From Sphingopyxis sp. HIX (GTDB lineage Bacteria > Pseudomonadota > Alphaproteobacteria > Sphingomonadales > Sphingomonadaceae): a stretch of 64,000 nt of DNA. The DNA lies in contig NZ_LNSB01000001.1 of assembly GCF_001468285.1 (NCBI RefSeq), positions 240,086 to 304,085 on the forward strand, in the 5' to 3' direction. This document shows positions 54,815 through 61,643 of the stretch, in pieces. The position numbers were made by a program, and so were the translations under genes. A model generated the notes under the pieces. That model saw only the letters and a program-made list of their open reading frames with translations. It was not told the origin of the DNA and ran no database searches. How positions within the stretch are numbered: the first letter of the stretch is position 1; every line of letters starts with the position of its first letter.

Positions 54815-56710
54815 TTATCTCGTTGAAACGCGGCGCCTAGAGATACGGTCACCCTGGCCGGCCGATTGCCGAGCAGCGTAAAGCGGCATCGTTCCGATGC
54901 CGCCCGCTTCATGCCGATGGAGTAGCGTGCCGGTCGCGTCTCGGTCGCCGGGATACGCGAACGCGTAGCCCTGTCCAAGCGCACAGCCCATCGCCCAGAG
55001 CTGACTCGCCTGAACCTCGGTCTCGATGCCGACCGCGACCACGGCGACGCCAAGACGGCGGGCGATCTCGATTAGCCCTTCCACAATGATGGTGCTCGGA
55101 TCGTCAGGCCACAGCCGGGCGACAAATGCCCGGTCGATCTTGATGATATCGACCGGCACATTCACCAGATGCGTCAGCGAGGCGTAGCCCGTGCCGAAGT
55201 CGTCGAGGGCGACGCGCACCCCGGCCGCACGCAACACTTCGATCTCCCGCGCTACGACCCGATCATTCCGACCGAGATAGACGTCCTCGCTTATCTCCAA
55301 CACGATCTTGTTCAGGTCGATGCCACCTTTGGAGAAGGTCTCGGAGACCTTCTTGGCGAGGCTGCCCGTGTAGAAATCCGCTGTCGATACGTTCAGGCTG
55401 ACCTGCTCGACGAGCAGTCCCGCGTTTTGCCAATGACCTATGTCGGAAGCGACGATTGCCATCATGCGGGCCGTCAACTCGGAGGCGACATGAGCGTCAG
55501 TCGTTGCTTCCTGGAAAGAGCCGGCAGGAAGAAGATCGCCGCTTCGCGATCGCAGTCGGCACAGGGCTTCGAGTCCCACGATGAGGCCGGTGTCCAGCCT
55601 CAGGATCGGCTGGTAGTGCGCCTCGATACGATTTTCGGTCAAGGCTTCCGAGACATCACGGATCGCGGCGCGCCGGCTTGAGATCCGCGAGCCGATGCCG
55701 GGCCAGTAGCGAACGAAGCCGCCACGGCCCGTCTCCTTCGCATGGTAGAGCGCGAAGTCGGCCGCTTCTCCGACGCTCGTCGCTGTGCGTTCGGTCTTGC
55801 TCAACGTCGCGCCGCCGATGGTCGCGCGAGGTACGACGGTGTGTCCGTCGCAGTCCGCCGCCACCTCAAGCTCGTCGAAGACGCGTTCGGCCGCAGCATT
55901 CAGGTCGGCGACATTTGTCGGCTGCTGGAGGATGACCGCGAATTCGTCGCCTCCTATCCGATAGGTGACGTCCGGCGCCATCGCGCGAGCGATACGCGCC
56001 GACGCGGCACGGATCAGAGCGTCGCCCGCCAGATGGCCGAACGTGTCGTTGACGATCTTGAGGTTGTCGAGGTCGATGATGAACAGTGCCCACGACCCGA
56101 CATCGTCGCAGCGAAGCTGAGCCATCGCGCCGTTATAGGCTGCCCTGTTGGCCAAACCGGTCAACGCATCGACATTCGCTCGACGATCCCGATCGAGCGT
56201 ACTCTCGTGTCTGCGGAAGGCTGTCTCGCAGAGTTCTACGCAAGCTTCAGCCACGTCTCGCTCGACATCTGCGACCTGGCGCGCACCGTGAAAATAGAGG
56301 TTCAGCACCGCTAGCGTGTCGCCTGCCGCCCCAAGCACAGGCAGTGACCAACACGCCGATACGCCAAGTCCATGAATGATCGCCGCACTATGGGAGGCGC
56401 GAGGGTCGGACGCTAGATCCTCCAGCAGCACTGGCTTGCGCGAAGACGCGGCTCTCCCGGGTGCATCGGTGTTGGGGCCGATCGCAACCCCGTCATGCGC
56501 CTGGCTATAGGCTTCCGGGAAGCTCGGTGCCGCTAACGGCCGCATTGCGCCCGTTCGATCGATGGCGAACACCGAACAGAGCACACCGGGCCACGTCTTT
56601 TCGACCCGCAAGCAAAGTTGCCGCATCGTGTCGAAGAGCGGCTCACCGTTCGCGATCATTCGTAGAATTTCGTTCTGAAAGCGCAGCAACGACGGGTCAC
56701 CCAGGAACAC
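54815..56710 (-). CDS. GAF-GGDEF-EAL c-di-GMP turnover protein
   Basis: 631 residues. An N-terminal GAF-like sensor (about 1-165), a GGDEF domain with an intact GGDEF at 253-257 (YRIGGDEFAVI) and LDNLKIVNDTFGHLAGD, and an EAL domain with EAL at 381-383, NVSTADF, EISEDV, DDFGTGYASL and IKIDRAFV. Both the cyclase and phosphodiesterase sites look intact, so it could make or break c-di-GMP. No membrane segment, so cytoplasmic. The GTG start at 56710 is uncertain. Reverse strand relative to its island neighbours, hence transcribed alone. Confidence 0.92.
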   Translation of the reverse strand: MFLGDPSLLRFQNEILRMIANGEPLFDTMRQLCLRVEKTWPGVLCSVFAIDRTGAMRPLAAPSFPEAYSQAHDGVAIGPNTDAPGRAASSRKPVLLEDLASDPRASHSAAIIHGLGVSACWSLPVLGAAGDTLAVLNLYFHGARQVADVERDVAEACVELCETAFRRHESTLDRDRRANVDALTGLANRAAYNGAMAQLRCDDVGSWALFIIDLDNLKIVNDTFGHLAGDALIRAASARIARAMAPDVTYRIGGDEFAVILQQPTNVADLNAAAERVFDELEVAADCDGHTVVPRATIGGATLSKTERTATSVGEAADFALYHAKETGRGGFVRYWPGIGSRISSRRAAIRDVSEALTENRIEAHYQPILRLDTGLIVGLEALCRLRSRSGDLLPAGSFQEATTDAHVASELTARMMAIVASDIGHWQNAGLLVEQVSLNVSTADFYTGSLAKKVSETFSKGGIDLNKIVLEISEDVYLGRNDRVVAREIEVLRAAGVRVALDDFGTGYASLTHLVNVPVDIIKIDRAFVARLWPDDPSTIIVEGLIEIARRLGVAVVAVGIETEVQASQLWAMGCALGQGYAFAYPGDRDATGTLLHRHEAGGIGTMPLYAARQSAGQGDRISRRRVSTR

Positions 56711-56867
56711 ACTTCGCCAACGCTGATGGTAATCGCTGTTCGCTTAACGGCTGACCTCTGAACACGATAAACATTTCATTATCCTACGCGGGGGGAAGGC
56801 CTTCCCCTTCGGCCGAGCCCAAGGTCTCTGCCGACCCCTTCTGCGGGGAGACCCCGCAACGCCCCCC

Positions 56868-56949
56868 GAGAGTGAGAGTGCGGACCGGATTGCCGTGACG
56901 GGTTTAGGGCTGGGAGAGAAGCTTCCGGCGCCCGTCGCGGAGATCCGCG
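56868..56949 (+). promoter_or_regulatory. Shared island leader, copy A (before ArdC gene)
   Basis: Begins GAGAGTGAGAG, then GACGGG (56897-56902), GGGAGAGAAGC and CCCGTCGCGGAG (from 56931), and ends at the ATG of the ArdC gene. GACGGG can pair with CCCGTC over a 28-nt loop. The same ordered blocks recur at 58228-58312 and, in looser form, at 61549-61643. Confidence 0.65.
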
Positions 56950-57909
56950 ATGTCCAGACGAACTGCTTCGCCACGCCCAGGCCAGGACCGGGCGAACCTT
57001 TACGACGAGATTACCGATAAGATCGTCGCCGAGCTGGAGGCCGGTCGCGTGCCTTGGGTCCAACCGTGGGGAACGACGGCCGCAAAGGCCCCGCTTGCCA
57101 TGCCGAAAAACGCTTCCACGGGCCGGCACTATTCGGGCATCAACATCCTGATCCTCTGGGGCGCCGTGGTCGAACACGGCTTTCCGGGCCAGAGCTGGCT
57201 CACCTTCCGTCAAGCACTCTCGCTCGGCGGCAATGTCCGCAAGGGCGCGCGCGGTACGACCGTCGTCTATGCGGACCGCTTCACGCCAGAAGACGAGAAA
57301 CGCCGCGCCCGCGAGAGCGGTGAGGACGCGCAGGCGATCCCGTTCCTGAAGCGCTTCACCGTCTTCAACGCAGCCCAGTGCGAGGGCCTGCCGGAGGACG
57401 TCACGGTCAATGCGCCGCCGCCGCCGCAGGGGATGATCGAACCACAGGTCGAATCGCTGATCCGCGCCTCAGGCATAGACTTTCGCATCGCCGGTGATCG
57501 GGCGTTCTACGTGCCTGCGCTCGACTATGTGCAGGTCCCTCCGCCACAAGCCTATTTCGAGCCGATCAACTGGCACCGCACGGCCCTGCATGAACTCGGA
57601 CACGCGACGGGTCACTCGAGCCGAGTGGGCCGCGACCTGACCGGCGGCTTCGGCACCAAGAAATACGCGTTCGAGGAATTGGTCGCCGAAATGAACGCAG
57701 CCTTCTGCTGCGCTTCACTCGGCATCGTGCCCACCGTCCGCCACGCCGACTATATCGGCTCGTGGCTGCAGGTCCTGCGCGAGGACAACCGCGCCATCGT
57801 TCGGGCCGCAAGTCAGGCGAGCAAGGCGGCCGACTGGCTGCTGGCGCATGCGCCGGAGGCCGCTGCCCGCGACGTTGCCGCCGATGCACTTGAAAGGAGG
57901 GCGGCATGA
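56950..57909 (+). CDS. ArdC-like antirestriction protein (ssDNA-binding + zincin metallopeptidase)
   Basis: 319 residues. N-terminal ArdC-N/DUF1738 ssDNA-binding domain (DRANLYDEITDKIVAELEAGRVPWVQPW, HYSGINILILW, KGARGTTVVYADRF). C-terminal MPTase domain with zinc motif HELGH at 214-218 and the downstream Glu in EELVAEMNAAFCC. ArdC proteins travel with conjugative elements and protect incoming single-stranded DNA from restriction. It follows leader A and overlaps the DUF5983 gene by ATGA. Confidence 0.92.
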   Translation: MSRRTASPRPGQDRANLYDEITDKIVAELEAGRVPWVQPWGTTAAKAPLAMPKNASTGRHYSGINILILWGAVVEHGFPGQSWLTFRQALSLGGNVRKGARGTTVVYADRFTPEDEKRRARESGEDAQAIPFLKRFTVFNAAQCEGLPEDVTVNAPPPPQGMIEPQVESLIRASGIDFRIAGDRAFYVPALDYVQVPPPQAYFEPINWHRTALHELGHATGHSSRVGRDLTGGFGTKKYAFEELVAEMNAAFCCASLGIVPTVRHADYIGSWLQVLREDNRAIVRAASQASKAADWLLAHAPEAAARDVAADALERRAA

Positions 57910-58235
57910 GCATGATCACGTACCCGCTCCGGGTCTTCTTCGATTGCTCGACCGCTCACCTCTCGGAAGCGTCGAGCACCTATCTGAATGTTCACGTCGA
58001 TCAGGGCGACGAGCTTGTCGCGGCGACACCCTACGGCTGGTTCATCTGGGTCGGAGAAGGCGACCGCGATAATCTCCCCGCCGATCTGGTGGGGATTGCC
58101 GAATACGCGCGGCGCCTCGGCGCGGAATACATCCTGTTCGACCGGGATGCGCCTGAGGATGAGGCGCTTGCCAGATTCCTTGGTCGCGCCGATGCCCTTC
58201 CGGGGTCTCGCCGGGCGCGCCCAGGAGGAGAGTGA
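57906..58235 (+). CDS. DUF5983-like protein, function unknown
   Basis: 109 residues. VFFDCSTAHLSEASSTYL near the start and ARRLGAEYILFDRDAPED in the C-terminal half match the small DUF5983 proteins that occur beside ArdC and ParB-like genes in plasmids and integrative elements. No catalytic residues can be named. The start overlaps ArdC (ATGA), and the last codons run into leader B. Confidence 0.8.
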   Translation: MSMITYPLRVFFDCSTAHLSEASSTYLNVHVDQGDELVAATPYGWFIWVGEGDRDNLPADLVGIAEYARRLGAEYILFDRDAPEDEALARFLGRADALPGSRRARPGGE

Positions 58236-58312
58236 GAGGGAGGACGGGTTTTTCGTGACGGGTTGGAGGTCGAGAGAGAGTCTCTTGGCCGCCCGTCGCG
58301 GAGTACATCCCG
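58228..58312 (+). promoter_or_regulatory. Shared island leader, copy B (before ParB-like gene)
   Basis: GAGAGTGAGAG (58228-58238), GTGACGGGTTGGAGGTCGAG (58255 onward) and CCCGTCGCGGAG (from 58292), ending at ATG 58313. Aligns block by block with copy A. GACGGG (58257-58262) can pair with CCCGTC (58292-58297) over 29 nt. Confidence 0.65.
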
Positions 58313-60439
58313 ATGGCTGTTGCAGCTCAAAAGATCGTCCTGTCGCCCTCGCGCGACATCCCCTTCAACAAGCTGGTCCTGAGTCAGTCGAACGTCCGGC
58401 GCATCAAGGCTGGTGTCTCGATCGAGGACCTGGCGGCCTCGATCGCCCGGCGCGGCCTGATCCAGAGCATCAGCGTTTTCCCGGTCGTCGATGCCGAAGG
58501 CAACGAGACCGGCATGTTCGAGGTCCCAGCCGGCGGACGCCGGTTCCGTGCGCTGGAGCTGCTGGTGAAGCAGAAGCGCCTCGCCAAGGTGTCGCCGGTG
58601 CCGTGCGTGGTGCGCGAGCGCGACAGCGCGATCCTCGCGGAAGAAGTCTCGCTCGCCGAGAATATCGAGCGCGCGCCGCTCCATCCCCTCGACCAGTTTC
58701 GCGCCTTTCAGGACATGCGCGACAAGGGCATGACCGAGGAGGAGATCGCCGCGGCCTTCTTCGTGCAGGCCCAAGTCGTCAAACAGCGGCTGCGGCTTGC
58801 TTCGGCGTCGCCAGCGCTGCTCGAGGTTTATGCCGAAGACGGCATGACGCTGGAGCAGCTCATGGCCTTCACCGTGTCGGGCGACCACGCCCGTCAGCAG
58901 CAGGTCTGGGACGCGATCAAGGACGCCTGGTCGAAGGAGCCTTACCAGATCAGGCGCATGCTGACCGAGACAACCGTTCGCGCCGCGGACAAGCGCGCGG
59001 TTTTCGTGGGAATCGAGACCTATGAACAGGCGGGAGGCATCGTCATGCGCGATCTCTTCCAGTCCGATGATGGCGGCTGGCTGCAGGACGCGAGCCTGCT
59101 CGACCGCCTGGTCGCCGAAAAGCTCAAGGCCACCGCCGAGTCGATCGCCGCCGAAGGCTGGAAGTGGATCGAGGTCGCGGTCAGCTTTCCCTACGACACG
59201 ACGCGCGGCCTGCGGGAATTGCAGGGCGAGCCGCTCGACCTTTCGGCCGAGGAACAGGCGACCATCGAGGCGCTCAATGCCGAGTATCAGAAGCTCGAAG
59301 CCGAGTATGAAGGCGCCGACGAACTGCCGGACGAGGTAGACCAGCGCCTCAGCGAGATCGAGACGGCGCTCGCAGCCTTCGAGACCCGGCCGATGCGCTA
59401 CGAGGCGGACGACATCCCGCGCGCGGGCGTCTTCATCAGCGTCGCCCATGACGGCACCCTCGCCATCGACCGTGGCTACGTGCGGGCGGAGGATGAAGCA
59501 CCGATCGATCCAGAGGTCGAGAACGGCGTGGACGCCGACGGCGATTTGGCCGAGCCGTCGGTGCAGAGGGCGGTCATCACCATCGGCGGCCAGCCTGCCG
59601 AGCCCGAGGACGACGAGGATGACGGCGTCATCAAGCCGCTGCCGGAGCGCCTGGTGATCGAGCTGACGGCCTATCGCACGCTCGCGCTGCGCAACGCCGT
59701 CGCGGAGAACCCGCACGTAGCTATGACGGCGCTCCTCCACAAGCTCGTCTCGGACACCTTCATGACCCGCATGTATACGGGCACCATGGAAGCCGGGGTG
59801 AAGCACGTCTTCTTCCCGGCCCAGGACGATGCGCTGAAGGACAGCCCGTCCGCCCGTGCGGTGCAGGACCGCCACGCCGCCTGGGCTGGCGATATCCCGA
59901 AGGACGATGCAGCCTTGTGGGACTGGCTCGCCGACCTGGATGAGCCCAGCCGCATGGCTCTCCTCGCGCATTGCGTCAGCTATGGCGTGAACGCGCTCTA
60001 TGAGCGGCCGAACCCGCATAGTGGCAGCGGTGTATCCCAGCATACCCTCGACATGAGGCTTTCGCAGGCCGACCGACTGACGAAGGCGACAGGCCTCGAT
60101 CTGGTCGAGGCCGGCTGGCGACCGACCTTCGGCAACTACCTCAACCGGGTGACCAAGCCCCGCATCTTGCAGGCGGTCCGCGAGGGCGCCGGCGAGCAAG
60201 CCGCACAACTCATCGACCATCTGAAGAAGGGCGACATGGCGAAGGAGGCCGAGCGCCTGCTGGCGGACACCGGCTGGCTGCCGGAGCCGCTGCGCGTGGT
60301 CGCCGAGGGTGAGGTGTCGACGGCGGAAACCCAGACCGGAGGCGAGGATGATGGGGCGGCGTTGCCCGACTTTCTCGCGAGCGATGACGAGGAGGCCGCT
60401 GGCGAAGACGATGAACGCCACCTCGTCGCGGCCGAATGA
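58313..60439 (+). CDS. ParB/RepB-like nuclease-domain protein
   Basis: 708 residues. The N-terminal ParB/sulfiredoxin-like domain has LVLSQSNVRRIKAGVSIEDLAASIARRGLIQ, AGGRRFRAL (the GERRxRA box) and AENIERAPLHPLDQF. A helix-turn-helix follows (MTEEEIAAAFFVQAQVVKQRLRLASASP). The long acidic C-terminal part (500 residues) is typical of plasmid-borne ParB-like proteins of this neighbourhood, not of chromosomal ParB. There is no ParA partner nearby, so a role in DNA binding or nicking for element maintenance or transfer is as likely as partition. Confidence 0.9.
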   Translation: MAVAAQKIVLSPSRDIPFNKLVLSQSNVRRIKAGVSIEDLAASIARRGLIQSISVFPVVDAEGNETGMFEVPAGGRRFRALELLVKQKRLAKVSPVPCVVRERDSAILAEEVSLAENIERAPLHPLDQFRAFQDMRDKGMTEEEIAAAFFVQAQVVKQRLRLASASPALLEVYAEDGMTLEQLMAFTVSGDHARQQQVWDAIKDAWSKEPYQIRRMLTETTVRAADKRAVFVGIETYEQAGGIVMRDLFQSDDGGWLQDASLLDRLVAEKLKATAESIAAEGWKWIEVAVSFPYDTTRGLRELQGEPLDLSAEEQATIEALNAEYQKLEAEYEGADELPDEVDQRLSEIETALAAFETRPMRYEADDIPRAGVFISVAHDGTLAIDRGYVRAEDEAPIDPEVENGVDADGDLAEPSVQRAVITIGGQPAEPEDDEDDGVIKPLPERLVIELTAYRTLALRNAVAENPHVAMTALLHKLVSDTFMTRMYTGTMEAGVKHVFFPAQDDALKDSPSARAVQDRHAAWAGDIPKDDAALWDWLADLDEPSRMALLAHCVSYGVNALYERPNPHSGSGVSQHTLDMRLSQADRLTKATGLDLVEAGWRPTFGNYLNRVTKPRILQAVREGAGEQAAQLIDHLKKGDMAKEAERLLADTGWLPEPLRVVAEGEVSTAETQTGGEDDGAALPDFLASDDEEAAGEDDERHLVAAE

Positions 60440-60498
60440 TCGCTCTGGCGGGGCGGCTTTGGCCGCTCCGTCTATTCCCCCAATCGAGGAGCTACGCC

Positions 60499-60717
60499 AT
60501 GTCGCAATCCAGCCCGGCGCCCCGGCGCGTCGTTTTCCAGTATCTCGTTCCCGTGCATGTCGAGGTCGAGGACGGGCTAGTTGCCTGCGTCACCGTCATC
60601 GATGAGACGCCAGTCCGCGATCCCACCATCGTCGAAGGCGATCCCGCCTATCTCGGCGAGGCAGTGCAGGCCGCCGACGACGGTCAAGACTGGCCGTCCT
60701 GGCGGTTCGGCTACTAG
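60499..60717 (+). CDS. Small conserved-context protein, function unknown
   Basis: 72 residues beginning MSQSSPAPRRVVFQYLVPVHVEVEDG. Short beta-rich sequence with Asp-rich turns and no motif I can name. CGAGGAGC lies before the ATG. It sits 59 nt after the ParB-like gene and is followed by a terminator, so it is the end of that transcript. Confidence 0.7.
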   Translation: MSQSSPAPRRVVFQYLVPVHVEVEDGLVACVTVIDETPVRDPTIVEGDPAYLGEAVQAADDGQDWPSWRFGY

Positions 60718-60741
60718 CCGGACAGTCTTTCGATCCCTCCC

Positions 60742-60768
60742 AAGCCCGGCCCAGCGCCGGGCTTTTTT
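60742..60768 (+). terminator. Intrinsic terminator
   Basis: Stem AAGCCCGGC (60742-60750) and GCCGGGCTT (60756-60764) with a 5-nt loop, followed by TTTT. Strong rho-independent terminator between the 72-residue protein gene and the next gene. Confidence 0.85.
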
Positions 60769-60785
60769 CGTTTCAGGAGTCCGCC

Positions 60786-61199
60786 ATGACCGATTTTCTC
60801 ACCCGCTTTTCCTGCCTGCTCGACGTCGGCACTGCCGCCAACGCGACGCGCGCCTTCGACATCTACACCACGCTGATGGCCGAAAACTCCCGCGAGGATC
60901 CCCCGGCCGAGCCGTTCCTGCTCACCCTTTCGCCCGAATTCGGATCGGCTCGCCTGTGGCTGCGCGATCCTGGCAGCGCTGACCAGCAACTGGTGATCAC
61001 CTTCGTTACCCGCTGCGCCGCGGCCTTCGGCCTGACCGGACATTGGGGCTTCCAGTGGGCGAATATTGCCTCGGACCCCGTAATCGACGGCTTCTCTGGC
61101 GGCGCCCATCTGCTCGATCTTTCGACCGGCCGGACGCTCGAATGGATCAGCACCGGACGCTGGCTCGCCGATCGACTTCCTCAGGGAGCCGCGCGATGA
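60786..61199 (+). CDS. Small protein of plasmid/ICE backbone, function unknown
   Basis: 137 residues (MTDFLTRFSCLLDVGTAANATRAFDIYTTL...). Mixed alpha/beta with a Trp-rich middle (GHWGFQWANIASDP). I recognise no domain. CAGGAG precedes the ATG, and the stop overlaps the DUF6117 start (ATGA), so both are made together. Confidence 0.72.
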   Translation: MTDFLTRFSCLLDVGTAANATRAFDIYTTLMAENSREDPPAEPFLLTLSPEFGSARLWLRDPGSADQQLVITFVTRCAAAFGLTGHWGFQWANIASDPVIDGFSGGAHLLDLSTGRTLEWISTGRWLADRLPQGAAR

Positions 61200-61420
61200 G
61201 CATTCCCGATCATGCCCGTGCCAATTTCGAGACGCTGCTGCACGCCGCGACCAGCGGCGACCTGGCGCTAATTGAATGCACCGAGATCGCAACGGGCGAG
61301 GTTCGCTACGTCATCTGCGCCGTTGGACGTGACGACGGCGACTACGTTTTTACGCCCTTCGGCCATCTGGCCGACGGCAACCCCTTCGAGCTCTACCGTC
61401 CACCCGATGCCTCGCCCTGA
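61196..61420 (+). CDS. DUF6117-like small protein
   Basis: 74 residues: MSIPDHARANFETLLHAATSGDLALIECT...VRYVICAVGRDDGDYVFTPFGHLADGNPF. It matches the small DUF6117 proteins that accompany the methyltransferase-helicase gene in mobile elements of sphingomonads and rhizobia. Function unknown. Start ATG overlaps the upstream stop. Confidence 0.8.
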   Translation: MSIPDHARANFETLLHAATSGDLALIECTEIATGEVRYVICAVGRDDGDYVFTPFGHLADGNPFELYRPPDASP

Positions 61421-61548
61421 GGCGGGCGCTCGGACGGATTCGCGACAATAGTGCGATCCTTCGCCGGGAACGGCGCATCGCCCGCCGGCACGCGCAACTG
61501 CCGAAGACGTGCTTCCCGCAAGCCGGAGCGATGGTCGCTGACCGCGTC

Positions 61549-61643
61549 AGAGTGAGAGGTCGGCCGGGACGGGGTTGAGCCCGTCCGGTCGAGAGAGAGC
61601 GCCGGGCCGGCTCGTCCGTTCTTGCTCTCTCGAGGTTCCCTCC
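61549..61643 (+). promoter_or_regulatory. Shared island leader, copy C (before methyltransferase-helicase gene)
   Basis: AGAGTGAGAG (61549-61558), GGGACGGGGTTGAGCCCGTCC (61566-61586, a short perfect hairpin) and GGTCGAGAGAGAGC, ending at ATG 61644. It shares the first block and the GTCGAGAGAGAG block with copy B, but the CCCGTC half has moved next to its partner. A 128-nt stretch before it (61421-61548) shows no gene. Confidence 0.55.

Noticed and set aside
58313..60439. Chromosomal partition (ParABS) locus
   Set aside because: No parA nearby, a non-canonical AGGRR box and a 500-residue acidic C-terminus; the context is that of a mobile element, not of a replication origin.
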